DNA from: Cardiocondyla obscurior | Lineage: Eukaryota; Arthropoda; Insecta; Hymenoptera; Formicidae | Length of the DNA: 64,000 bases | Assembly (NCBI RefSeq): GCF_019399895.1 | Contig: NW_027228818.1 | Span: 1 to 64,000, forward strand | Reading direction: 5' to 3' | Shown here: piece by piece, positions 51,297 to 60,430 of the stretch | How the letters are laid out: each line of letters starts with the position of its first letter | How positions within the stretch are numbered: position 1 is the first letter of the stretch | Translations under genes and position numbers: made by a program | Notes under the pieces: model-generated | Database searches by the model: none | Told to the model about the DNA's origin: nothing | What the model saw: only the letters and a program-made list of their open reading frames with translations

Positions 51297-51877
51297 AGTT
51301 CAAAATAAGGTGGTTTGTATAAGGTTTGCTCCCCTAGGCCGGTTGGGTGCCATCCCTAACGACCCCGGCCTGGCCGACTCCTTAAACTCGCGGCGCGTGG
51401 GCCCCGCCTCGGAATAAGTCCGAGCGGCCCCACGCCCGCCCACACAGCTCCGAAGAGCACAGGAACAGGAAGGAAGGAAGGAAGGAAAGGAAGGAATAAG
51501 AGATAAACAAAAAATACAAAAAACAAAACAAACATAATAACACAAAACAAAAAACCCCCCTAAACCCCCCAAAAACCCTCCCCCCATAACCCCCCGTTCC
51601 CCACACCTTGCCGGAGGGAGGTCTTAGACCATCCCCTAACGACCCCGGCGGGCCGGGCGTTTGAATTCCGGGTCGCCATCCCTTACCACCTTGGGGGGAA
51701 TAATACCCACCCTCTCGGCGAAGTGGTCGCCGGGCTCAGGGAACACCTCCGGGAACGCCAAGTCCCGTACCGCGGATCCCAGCCCTGAGAAGGACTGTTC
51801 ACCGCGGCCCCTGAAGGTTTGTACCTCCCACGGCTCGAGTACATGCTGTACTCGAAGTGCAATGCCAGGGAGGTACT
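51297..51877 (-). other. E9 5' UTR, short type with G-rich tract
   Basis: Palindrome CTCGGA-ATAAG-TCCGAG near 51410. A GGAA-rich and A-rich stretch is followed by C-runs (51555-51595), G-runs in sense. One module copy, as in E7, with which it is nearly identical. Confidence 0.75.
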
Positions 51878-52006
51878 GTGCGCTTTAGTAGGATCGAACC
51901 TCCCGCCGGGCCTCCCCGGGACTAAGTCCCAGGTACTGCCCCAGCGGATCGTTGATTCGATCCCTTAAGCCCTCTCACCACGACAAGGTGGCGCACAACG
52001 AGAGGG
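51878..52006 (-). ncRNA. HDV-like self-cleaving ribozyme candidate, E9 5' end
   Basis: P1 is CCCUCUC/GAGAGGG, with 5' strand 52000-52006. P2, P3 and P4 are as in E4. J4/2 has one base fewer (CUAA before AGCGCAC). A few single-base losses lie in the apical part of P4. Confidence 0.7.
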
Positions 52007-52008
52007 AA

Positions 52009-52010
<2 letters not shown>
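51998..52010. repeat. Target site duplication of E10, 3' copy
   Basis: ACGAGAGGGAACC is identical to 59675-59687 on the other side of E10. It consists of nine bases of the E9 5' end plus AACC of the telomeric repeat. AACC (52007-52010) is all the telomeric sequence left between E9 and E10. Confidence 0.85.
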
Positions 52011-52040
<30 letters not shown>

Positions 52041-52043
<3 letters not shown>

Positions 52044-52149
52044 GTGGGGAATGCACTCTTTACACATACCCTCTCCCTGGGGAAGAGAGGGGTATGTCGG
52101 GCTCAGGTCTTATGCCGCGAGGCTGCCCACTACCGACTAAACCCCCACT
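52041..52149 (-). ncRNA. E10 3'-terminal RNA structure next to poly(A)
   Basis: AGTGGGG (52043-52049) pairs within CCCCCACT (52142-52149). It has one G fewer in the stem than E6. Confidence 0.75.
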
Positions 52150-52485
52150 TTTGCCCGCATATGGTGCCGTGACTGATGGGGAGGTTGAGGAATCACGTGC
52201 GTATACTTCTCAACCTCCCCGGCACCGACCCACCCGATGACTTGGGTGGGTCCCCCGCGCTGCCGCTCATTGGACTTAGAGCGGCAGGGCCCGCATTTGT
52301 GTGGCGGGCCGGTTCTAAAATAGTCGCGTCTGGCTTGCGACTAACTATCTTCTTTGAAGGCGAGACTGGGAGAGGCTCCCCAGCCTCTTAATATTTCCTG
52401 GCCTCGCTCTTCTTGAGGCGAGGGAGAGACGCCCTCCCGCTGAGTTATAACTTGGCGGGGGGAAGACTCGTCCCCCGCCTTACTG

Positions 52486-55400
52486 TCATCTCTGTGTGCT
52501 GTTGGAGTTCAGACGCGAACTCCGACGCACAAGTTGAGTGGCGCCACCGTTTGGGCCAGGAAGGAGGGGGGAGGCTTGCGCCCGTCCCCTACCTCCAACC
52601 CGGCGCGCACGATGGACGCCTGTTGGGGCATGATTGCCCTGCGACGATGTCTGTCCTACGCCTGGAGTGGAGTTCACCGGCTGTCCTCTTCTTTGGCGTT
52701 CAGCGTCCTCCTTGGCACTCATGACACGCCCCGCGAATGTATGGAAGGCCTTGTATGCCTCCTCGTCGTCCACCATCTTCTTCATTATAGCCGGAAGGGA
52801 TAAGTTGCATCCTGTCTTCCGGATAAGGTCAGCTCTCTCTTCTTGCCACGCAAGACATCCTTCTAGGGTGTGCTGCGCGTCGTCTCGGGGTGCCTCACAG
52901 TGATGACACCTTACAGATTCCTCCTTACCAATACGACGCAGGTAGGAGGCGAAGCAGCCGTGCCCCGACACCACCTGCGCTGCATGGAAGGAGAGTCTTC
53001 GCTTTACGGCAAGCCACTCTTCCAAAATTGGCTCTACTGCGCCAACTACTCGGCCTCCTTCTACCCTTACTTGGGCGCGTAAACGCGCTTTCCACGCCTT
53101 AAGTGTCTTAGCACGGTAATACAACCTAACCCGATTTTTGATGATCGGGGTCGGCCGTACACCGTGCTTTCTCTCGAACTTCCTAAGTCCCTCGTATACT
53201 CGGGAGTGCTCCGTCGCTGTCAGGTCCAATGGTGGAACTCCTGCTAATACCGCAGCCGCTGCTCGCGACACGGTGCGGTATACTCGCGCCGACCTGACAT
53301 TGACCAGATGGAAGGCTTTCTCTAAAGCCGTACGACCACTTCTGGACAATGCCAGGTCATTCGCCCACACCGGCGCTCCATACATTACAATAGACCGCAC
53401 CGTGTTCGCATATAGTTGTCTTGCTGCTCCACTGGGCCCCCCTAAGTTAGGGAGAATGCCTCTCAAGGCCGTTGCGCTGGATGCGGCCTTTGCAGCAATT
53501 GTGGTGATGTGCTCACGAAACGCCCACTGTCCATCGATGAGGAGTCCTAGATACTTGACGGTGGGTGTTACGATGACTTCCGCCGAGTCCAGGAATACTT
53601 TATTGTATGGCGGAGGGCCCTGAGCTTTGTTGTAGAACCACAGGGCCTCCGTTTTATTCATCGCCACCTCTAGGCCAAGTTTCCTGATGGCCGTTAGAAC
53701 AGCTTGAGTTGCTACCTGAGCCCTAGCACGGGCCTCCTGCCAATTATCTCCTCCGGCTAACACTATGGTGTCATCGGCGTAACATAAAGTGTGACAGCCG
53801 GGAGGTAGAGCGACGTGAAGTACCGCGTTGTACCCCAGGTTCCATAGTAAAGGTCCTAGAACAGACCCTTGGGGTACCCCGCGGCGCAGTAACTTCTCTC
53901 GTGTGTTGCCATCACGGTCCTTGTACGTGATGGACCTGTTTACGAAATACTCTCTCACGGCGGCTTGTAAATATGTTGGAATCCTGTGCCGCCGGAGGGC
54001 CTCCATTATTGCCTCCCAGGGGAGGGAGTTAAAAGCATTTGAAATGTCTATCAAGATGCCCATGGCGACTCCCCCCTGGGAAGTTATTTCCTCTGAGAGA
54101 GATCTCAGCCGCAGGATTGCGTCTACTGTCGACAGTCCCTCTCGAAAGCCATATTGAGAGGCGCTCAGATTTGGGCCTACCTCTTTTAAGTGCTGAACGA
54201 GGCGGTTTGCTATTACTCTTTCCAAGAGTTTCCCTGCCTCGTCCAGCAAACAAATAGGGCGAAAGGAAGACGGTGCGTTGTCTTCTTTGCCCTTCTTCTT
54301 AAGAAGAACCAGTCTAGCGCACTTCCACTGTTGTGGAAAGGCTTGTTCTTTTAAGCATCTATCCAGAAGATGCTTGAGTTTGTCTCCTATTAATGGTAGA
54401 GCAAGGGACAGAATCTTCTTTTGTATGCCATCAGGGCCTGGCGCAGTATTGCCCTTGAGACTTCTTCTTACCGCTACACCAAACTCCTCTTCTTCCAGTG
54501 ACGGAATTTCCTCGCGTTGACTGATAAACCGGCCAGTAGTAAAGTTCGGGCCTTGGTCCCCGGGAGCGTCCGGGAACAAAGAGTTCACCACTTCACGGAT
54601 GAGAGTCGGGTCCAAAGTTTCAGTAACCGAGGGGGCCGGCGTTCTTAGCTTCTTCGTCACTATCTTATACGCCAACCCCCACGGGTCGTCGTCTAAGTCT
54701 TGAAGAAGGCTTTCCCAGGCCTCAGTTTTGGCCTTCCGGATTGCCGTACGCAAGTCTTTCCTTGCCGCCTTATAAATGTCTAAAGCCGCAAGTCTGCCAG
54801 GTTTGTCGCGGCAGCGCGTGACTTCTCTCCTCTTCTGTGTAGCTTCTCGACGCAACTCCGCGATGTTTTCATTCCACCAGTAGGCGGAGCGCCGAGGGTT
54901 ACGTCGGACTTTCGGCATGGAAGCGTTGCAAGCATTGGTGATCTCTTCCATGAACCAATCAGCCTCGCTCTGGACTGATGTAACGGAGCGGGTGTTCTGG
55001 CTCTCTCTACTCCAGCATGAAACCTCGAGAGAGGCTCTGAAGACATCCTCTCTGATTTTCTTGGACGCCCATCTTGACTCGGAAGGACGTCTTCTATTTC
55101 TTGCAGGTGTGGCTTGAAGCCCGAACTTTACAGATATGTATCTATGATCTGACAAATGTTCAAGCTCTGTAGCCACCCTCCATTGCCGCACTAAGTTCGC
55201 GGCCGCAGGGGAAGCCCATGTGAGATCTATCACAGACTCCCCCTGTGCCCGAATACACGTCGAGACCTTGCCTTTATTTAGCAGGACAAGATCCCACGAA
55301 GCCGCCCATTCCTCGAGGATTTTCCCTCGTTTGTTTGTTAGCCGGGAACCCCAAGCCGTAGACCAGGCATTGAAGTCCCCGGCCAACACCACGGGAAGTG

Positions 55401-55749
55401 GCCGAAGTCCGCCGATGCACACGCCGATCTCCTCCAACCATTCTTCGTACTCCGTAGAAGAGCCCGATGGTGGCAAGTATGTGCCAACTACAGCAAACGG
55501 GCCCCAATGTACCGCGGCGAAATGCCGACCACGGCCGATGGGAGCGCAGGGGGGTGCTCCTTGCCACCACCTCCACGTCAGCGCCACCGTCTTCGTCTCG
55601 TCCTCTATCCAGGATGGGTGGTTCTCGGGGATGCGGTGTGGCTCCGAGATCACTCCTAGTGTGCTGCCAGTCTCGGCCATCGTATGCAAGAACAGATCTT
55701 GCGCAGGGCGAGAGTGGCCAATGTTTGCCTGAAGAAGCGAAAGGGCCAT
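52486..55749 (-). CDS. E10 ORF2: AP endonuclease-reverse transcriptase, 1087 aa, intact
   Basis: Same protein as E6 ORF2, with all catalytic motifs in the same places (GDFNAWS, SDHRY, GVPQGSVLGP, YADD, C-terminal CHHC knuckle). ATG 55747-55749 overlaps the ORF1 stop as TAATG. The one notable difference is in the spacer before the RT, around residues 397-404. There E10 reads GDQGPN where E6 reads RGPRPED. This comes from a two-base and a one-base loss near 54545 and 54561, which together restore the frame. The spacer is not part of a known catalytic motif. Confidence 0.96.
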   Translation of the reverse strand: MALSLLQANIGHSRPAQDLFLHTMAETGSTLGVISEPHRIPENHPSWIEDETKTVALTWRWWQGAPPCAPIGRGRHFAAVHWGPFAVVGTYLPPSGSSTEYEEWLEEIGVCIGGLRPLPVVLAGDFNAWSTAWGSRLTNKRGKILEEWAASWDLVLLNKGKVSTCIRAQGESVIDLTWASPAAANLVRQWRVATELEHLSDHRYISVKFGLQATPARNRRRPSESRWASKKIREDVFRASLEVSCWSRESQNTRSVTSVQSEADWFMEEITNACNASMPKVRRNPRRSAYWWNENIAELRREATQKRREVTRCRDKPGRLAALDIYKAARKDLRTAIRKAKTEAWESLLQDLDDDPWGLAYKIVTKKLRTPAPSVTETLDPTLIREVVNSLFPDAPGDQGPNFTTGRFISQREEIPSLEEEEFGVAVRRSLKGNTAPGPDGIQKKILSLALPLIGDKLKHLLDRCLKEQAFPQQWKCARLVLLKKKGKEDNAPSSFRPICLLDEAGKLLERVIANRLVQHLKEVGPNLSASQYGFREGLSTVDAILRLRSLSEEITSQGGVAMGILIDISNAFNSLPWEAIMEALRRHRIPTYLQAAVREYFVNRSITYKDRDGNTREKLLRRGVPQGSVLGPLLWNLGYNAVLHVALPPGCHTLCYADDTIVLAGGDNWQEARARAQVATQAVLTAIRKLGLEVAMNKTEALWFYNKAQGPPPYNKVFLDSAEVIVTPTVKYLGLLIDGQWAFREHITTIAAKAASSATALRGILPNLGGPSGAARQLYANTVRSIVMYGAPVWANDLALSRSGRTALEKAFHLVNVRSARVYRTVSRAAAAVLAGVPPLDLTATEHSRVYEGLRKFERKHGVRPTPIIKNRVRLYYRAKTLKAWKARLRAQVRVEGGRVVGAVEPILEEWLAVKRRLSFHAAQVVSGHGCFASYLRRIGKEESVRCHHCEAPRDDAQHTLEGCLAWQEERADLIRKTGCNLSLPAIMKKMVDDEEAYKAFHTFAGRVMSAKEDAERQRRGQPVNSTPGVGQTSSQGNHAPTGVHRARRVGGRGRAQASPLLPGPNGGATQLVRRSSRLNSNSTQR

Positions 55750-58610
55750 TAGATAACGGCAGGTTGTCTTCCCTCCTCCAGGGGCCTTCTTCGTTGAGGC
55801 AGTGCGTCGGCAGGAGGCGGGATGTCCACTTCCATCGCTGTCTCTTCACTGGTGCGAAGTTTGTTTCCTCCGCTCGGTGGGCTTCCTCTTCTGTTTCGGG
55901 TGGTACATTGTTTACCACCCAAGATGTGGTCGGCTCTTCTTCCGATGTCAGCGCAGATTGGGCATCTGGGAGTGGCCGTGCATACTCTCGCCACATGTCC
56001 CGTGTTTCCGCAACGGTAGCATTTGCCCGACCTATCCACCTTGTTCGGGCATCTCTCTCTTGTATGGCCCCGCTCCAAACACTTGAAGCATCTCATTGGG
56101 CGGGGATCCAGAAGGGCCACCTTGACCCTTGTCCAGCCTATGGCGAGTTTGCCTCCTTCCGAGGCCTTCTTTGCGGCAGTGAGTGGCAGCCTGAGCCACA
56201 GACTATTCATGCTGCCGGCAATCTGTCGCATGTCTCCAGCCTGTACGTCTTTTGGCTGACATAGACCTTTACTTGTCACAGCCTCGATGACCTCCTCCTT
56301 AGTTATGGAAGGCTCCAGCGGCCAGACACGCAGCTCCGCAGTTATAGTTGGGCGAGAGATCTTGACGTCCTCTCTGTTTGCCAACACCTCCTTCATTAGG
56401 CCGGCTAAAGCATCAGCCTTGCAATCGCTCTCTGATCCGGGTATTTGGATCAGCAGAGCGCCAGTCGCCGTTGTGCGCATTGAGACTTTTTCGCTGATGC
56501 CCACCTCGGATAACTTTATCTTTGCTCTGACCTCTGCCATAAGTTTGTCATACTCCGCGCCGGGAGCTGACAGGACGACTGCAGAAGTTCTTGGAGCTCT
56601 TCTTCTCGTCTTCTTCTTTCCCTTGGGCTTCGCCGCAGGAATTTTGTTAGAAGAATTGGTGGCAGGTTTATCACCTTTCTTCTTTCCTCCCTTCTGTCGC
56701 GCATTAGCGGGCGCCGAAGAAGAGGAAGCTGTGGGTCTCGGCGGTTGTTTGGTCCCTTTTCTGGCCTTGCGTCCCACGACTTGAGACCATGTCTCTTTGT
56801 CTGTGGAGCGTGGGACAGGCTTCTCGGGAACATTCTCCTTCCGAGAGGTGGGACCGGCACTCGTCGGCCTTCTGCTCGTGGCCGTCTGTTTAGAGACAGA
56901 CGGTTGCTTGGAGGAGGTAGAGATCTTAGATCTCTGGCCCTCGTCTTTTCCTATCTTCTTGGGATCTTCCTTCTTGGACTTGATCTTCTTGGGATCTTCC
57001 TCGGGAACCGGGCGCTTCTTGGTATTGTCCTTGGGGACGGATACCGTAGAGGTGTTTTCTCGGGCTCCGCTGGAAGAGACTCGAGGATCCAGTCGCTCCA
57101 TTAGTGTGGTCGCCATGTCCCGCATCTGGGTTTGGACGACCTTGAAGAAGGCAGCTAACTTGTTGTCTATGATGCCCTCTATGTCCTTGCTGGGCGTTTT
57201 ACGCCGAGGGAGCAAAACTGAAGGTCCAGCGTCTTCGCTGTCAGAAAGGACTTTACTGTGTCCTTTTAATGGCGGCCTCATTGCTGGTGGCCACTCCTTC
57301 TTAGATGGCAAAACTACAGATGGAGGAGGCGGAGCGGTAGACGACTCAGCCACCTCACCAGCTTCTACCTCCATTGCGATGTCGTCCGCGTTTTCCTCTC
57401 TTGTTGTCGGTGATGAAGTTGGGGGACGAATTATCGCGGCCTCGCGAGCTTGCTTCAGTTCTTCTCGCAACTGAAGTACTTCAGCCCTCAGCTGATCGAT
57501 TGTTCCGACGTCCGTGGTCTCCGCAGGAAGTACCTTGCGGGACATGGCATCTGCACTTATCTCAATCCTGAGTGCTGCCTCTCTAAGTATGCGAACAAAT
57601 CCGCCTTTCAGATTGCCGGACTTGACCGCAACTCCCTCTATCTTTTTGGCTGTTTGTAAAATGTCAGCCGCAAGTGCCTGAATGGGCAGGCCGGTAGACT
57701 CCTGCTCTATCTTCTCAGCCATTTGAGTGCGGCGTTTGCCCTTAAAGTCGGAAGGGTCATATCCACCTTCGGCAATTTCTCTCATGGTTCTTATTTCGTC
57801 TTTGAGAGATTGCAACTCCTTGGTCTTCTCTTGAATTGCCAAGATGCGGACGCCTTTGCCGGTAACGACGGGTCTTCCTCGTTTCTCTCTCTGGTCCTCC
57901 TCGAAGGGATTATCTTCCGATGAAGAAGAATTCGATGCCATACGACGAGTCTTCGTCTTGATGTCGCGGTTGTTTCTTCTCCGAGTTCTCTTGGCTGCTC
58001 CTGATGCGGTAGTTCGTATGGAAGCATCTGATGCGTCCGACGACTCGATGTTTATCACGTCGGTGTCCGCGTTCTCCTCTATGTCATCTGCTTCCATTGG
58101 GCGGGATAGCCGTTTGTCGTCCTCTTCCGTGGCCGTGGTTGCGCCGGTTTCCGTAAGCGCTGTCGCCGGCGGAGGCGAGCCAGCATTTGGTCTCACAGCG
58201 CTGAACAACACCTCTTCGTCAGACGGTTGGTTCGTCTTGCGATTAACTTTGGCGCGCGCCTTACTCTTCGGGCCAAGTTTATTAGCTCTGGCCTTCTTTA
58301 CCACCTTCATGTCGACTATCCGGGGAAGTTTCATATATTCCCCGTCTGTATCCGTAAAAGGGGCGGCCACTCTTCGCGTATCTTCTCCTGAAGATAGCCT
58401 GGATTGATGATCCTCTCCGTCGGACCGATCTTCATGCGAAAACATCGCAGACGCTGTAGCCACCAGCGCCCCTGCGGAGCAAGCGCTGGATTGCCCGTCG
58501 TTGGATGACGACATGGCGGGAGCCGGGACGGTACTCCCACCACGCCGGTCTCTGAGGATCCGACCCCCCTGAGACGGTAAAACCTGCTTCTGATTGGACG
58601 TCATTCCCAT
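55749..58610 (-). CDS. E10 ORF1: Gag-like RNA-binding protein, 953 aa, intact
   Basis: ATG 58608-58610. The protein matches E6 ORF1 except for a Pro to Ser change (LPSKKEWPP; base near 57305). N-terminal RDRRGGST block, DTDGEYMKLP, NLKGGFVRILREAALRIE, coiled coil, lysine-rich linker, WSQVVGRKARKG, PRTSAVVLSAP core and three zinc knuckles (residues 841-854, 864-877, 883-902) are all present. The stop TAA shares its last A with the ORF2 ATG. Confidence 0.96.
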   Translation of the reverse strand: MGMTSNQKQVLPSQGGRILRDRRGGSTVPAPAMSSSNDGQSSACSAGALVATASAMFSHEDRSDGEDHQSRLSSGEDTRRVAAPFTDTDGEYMKLPRIVDMKVVKKARANKLGPKSKARAKVNRKTNQPSDEEVLFSAVRPNAGSPPPATALTETGATTATEEDDKRLSRPMEADDIEENADTDVINIESSDASDASIRTTASGAAKRTRRRNNRDIKTKTRRMASNSSSSEDNPFEEDQREKRGRPVVTGKGVRILAIQEKTKELQSLKDEIRTMREIAEGGYDPSDFKGKRRTQMAEKIEQESTGLPIQALAADILQTAKKIEGVAVKSGNLKGGFVRILREAALRIEISADAMSRKVLPAETTDVGTIDQLRAEVLQLREELKQAREAAIIRPPTSSPTTREENADDIAMEVEAGEVAESSTAPPPPSVVLPSKKEWPPAMRPPLKGHSKVLSDSEDAGPSVLLPRRKTPSKDIEGIIDNKLAAFFKVVQTQMRDMATTLMERLDPRVSSSGARENTSTVSVPKDNTKKRPVPEEDPKKIKSKKEDPKKIGKDEGQRSKISTSSKQPSVSKQTATSRRPTSAGPTSRKENVPEKPVPRSTDKETWSQVVGRKARKGTKQPPRPTASSSSAPANARQKGGKKKGDKPATNSSNKIPAAKPKGKKKTRRRAPRTSAVVLSAPGAEYDKLMAEVRAKIKLSEVGISEKVSMRTTATGALLIQIPGSESDCKADALAGLMKEVLANREDVKISRPTITAELRVWPLEPSITKEEVIEAVTSKGLCQPKDVQAGDMRQIAGSMNSLWLRLPLTAAKKASEGGKLAIGWTRVKVALLDPRPMRCFKCLERGHTRERCPNKVDRSGKCYRCGNTGHVARVCTATPRCPICADIGRRADHILGGKQCTTRNRRGSPPSGGNKLRTSEETAMEVDIPPPADALPQRRRPLEEGRQPAVI
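55771..55783 (-). promoter_or_regulatory. GGAGG-loop hairpin before the ORF1 stop, E10
   Basis: CCCU-GGAGG-AGGG in sense RNA, identical to E6. Confidence 0.5.
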
Positions 58611-59542
58611 GTTGTATCATGATGATTTGGTTGGGGTTTTCTCCCTTAGGCCGATTGGGTGCCCGCCCTGCCGACTCCGACCTAGCCGCTTCCTTCTTCT
58701 TTCCAGAGACGCGCCACGAGCCCCGCCTCGGAATACGTCCGAGCGGCCTCGTGGCGGTCGCAACCTCCTCCCCGGGGTGACCAGGCCCACCTCGGAGACT
58801 TCCGAGCGGCCCGAAACACCCCCTACGTCATCCCTGGGGTGCCCAGCCCGCAGGCCGGAACACCCTACGCCCCCGGAGACCGTGGGGTCACACCCCCGGT
58901 GTGCAACTCCGGTGCGTATACTCGTACCCGCCCCAGGAACGCACCACGTACGCCCCGGAAACGGGTAGAGGTAATCCCTAACCTCGGCTGCGGGAGCACC
59001 CGCGTGCAATGCCTCAGAAAGGGATCTTCTCCCCTTGAACGGGAGGCCCCCTACCCAACCCCCCCCGGGTGGCATGGCGGGGAAACCAATTCCCCTGCGG
59101 CCCCAGCCGGCCGGGATTTGCATTCCGGGTTACCTTCCCTTACCACCTTGGGGGGAATAAAACCCACCCTCTCGGCGAAGTGGTCGCCGGGCTCAGGCAC
59201 CTCGGGACCGCCAAGTCCCGTACCACAGATCTACACCGTCCTAATAAAGGGACGGCCTCTGTGGCCCCTGAGGTTGCCAGGAGGAAGTCAGAAGACCTCC
59301 CCTCACGACCCTGACAAGCCGGGCGTTTGTATTCCGGGTCGCCATCCCTTACCACCTTGGGGGGAATAATACCCACCCTCTCGGCGAAGTGGTCGCCGGG
59401 CTCAGGAACCCTCGGGAACGCCAAGTCCCGAACCACAGATCTACACCGTCCTAATAAAGGGACGGCCTCTGTGGCCCCTGAGGGTGTACCTCCCCCGGCT
59501 CGAGTACGTGATGTACTCGGAGTGCAATGCCAGGAAGGTACT
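58611..59542 (-). other. E10 5' UTR, long type
   Basis: Same content as the E6 5' UTR: two CTCGGA/TCCGAG palindromes (near 58727 and 58791) and two modules of about 210 bases from about 59109, with CCGTCC/GGACGG hairpins. Confidence 0.78.
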
Positions 59543-59674
59543 GTGCGCTCTTAGTAGGATCGAACCTCCCCGCCGGGCCCTCCCCGGGACTAAGTCCCAG
59601 GTACTGCCCCAGCGGATCGTTGATTCGATCCCTTAAGCCCCCTCACCACGACAAGGTGGCGCACTACGAGGGGG
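59543..59674 (-). ncRNA. HDV-like self-cleaving ribozyme candidate, E10 5' end
   Basis: P1 is CCCCCUC/GAGGGGG (59668-59674 with 59638-59644), P2 is 59659-59664 with 59543-59548, and J4/2 is CUAAGA. Sequence as in E6. Confidence 0.78.
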
Positions 59675-59685
59675 ACGAGAGGGAA

Positions 59686-59687
<2 letters not shown>
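59675..59687. repeat. Target site duplication of E10, 5' copy
   Basis: ACGAGAGGGAACC lies between the last base of E10 and the poly(T) of E11. It matches 51998-52010 in all 13 bases. Confidence 0.85.
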
Positions 59688-59716
<29 letters not shown>

Positions 59717-59719
<3 letters not shown>

Positions 59720-59818
59720 GTGAGGAAATCCTTTACGGATACCCCGGTTTGGGAAATCCGTTATGTGGGACTCAGGTCTTATGCAAACGTGCTGCCTAAT
59801 ACCCACTAAAACCTCACG
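59717..59818 (-). ncRNA. E11 3'-terminal RNA structure next to poly(A)
   Basis: CGTGAGG (59719-59725) pairs with CCTCACG (59812-59818). The inner hairpin is partly deleted compared with E2 (CCCCGG against TCCG). Confidence 0.65.
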
Positions 59819-60210
59819 AGTGGCCTAGCGCAGGCAGTCATTGGCGAGCGGCACGGGAATCGTAAACACATTCCAAGCACCGCGCCGCTCGCCCACTACC
59901 GGGACCCCAGGTGTTAGGGGTCTCTGCCTGGCCGGGGCACCTCCTTGAAGACTAAGGAGGGCCCACCGGCGCCCGGTCATTGAGCTTGACCGGGCCACCA
60001 TCCTAATAACTTGACGAGAGGGGACCACTACCCTCTCGCCAACGCCCACTGGGCGGGGGCAGTAGGTGGTTCCCAACCACCTATGATACCGCCCCCTCCG
60101 CACCAAGAAGCACGGCTGACACCACCAGAAAGACGGGACGACCCTCACCCTTGCGGGAGCTATTGGGTCGTCCGTCCCCCGGGGCACCAGCACATACTTT
60201 CTCCTTCCTC

Positions 60211-60362
60211 AGCCCTGAAAAGGGCTGTTAAGTGGAGGGCCCCCTACAGGGGGGCTAACTCCGAGTGGCCCTGAAAAGGACCATTTTTTCTCCGCCTGAC
60301 TAATTGACCCTAAAAAAAAAGGGCCATTTACCAACACCTGACTACTTGGCCCTAAAAAGGGC
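60211..60362 (-). repeat. E11 3' UTR hairpin repeats (AGGGCC-type stems)
   Basis: AGCCCTGAAAAGGGCT (60211-60226) and GGCCCTAAAAAGGGCC (60347-60362) flank two imperfect copies near 60266 and 60307. Same series as in E2 and E5. Confidence 0.6.
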
Positions 60363-60430
60363 CATTTTCCAACACCTTACTAGGGGGGGGGTAGGGTTGA
60401 TCCTTAGACCGAACCCGCCCCCCCGTTTCC

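Larger units (their letters stand above)
45157..52006 (-). mobile_element. E9: SART-like telomeric retrotransposon, full length but decayed
   Basis: The unit has a 22-base poly(T) (45157-45178), heavily frameshifted ORF2 and ORF1, a short-type 5' UTR and a ribozyme-like 5' end. The ORF1/ORF2 junction is of the -1 overlap type, as in E2 and E11, but the proteins form another family. Nine bases of its 5' end are duplicated on the far side of E10, which shows that E10 inserted at its edge. Confidence 0.92.
52011..59674 (-). mobile_element. E10: full-length SART-like telomeric retrotransposon, both ORFs intact
   Basis: This unit has a 30-base poly(T) (52011-52040), intact ORF2 and ORF1, a long-type 5' UTR, an intact ribozyme-like end and a perfect 13-bp target duplication. 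It differs from E6 by only a few bases that I could find over 7.7 kb. It is the youngest-looking insertion in the window. Confidence 0.97.
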
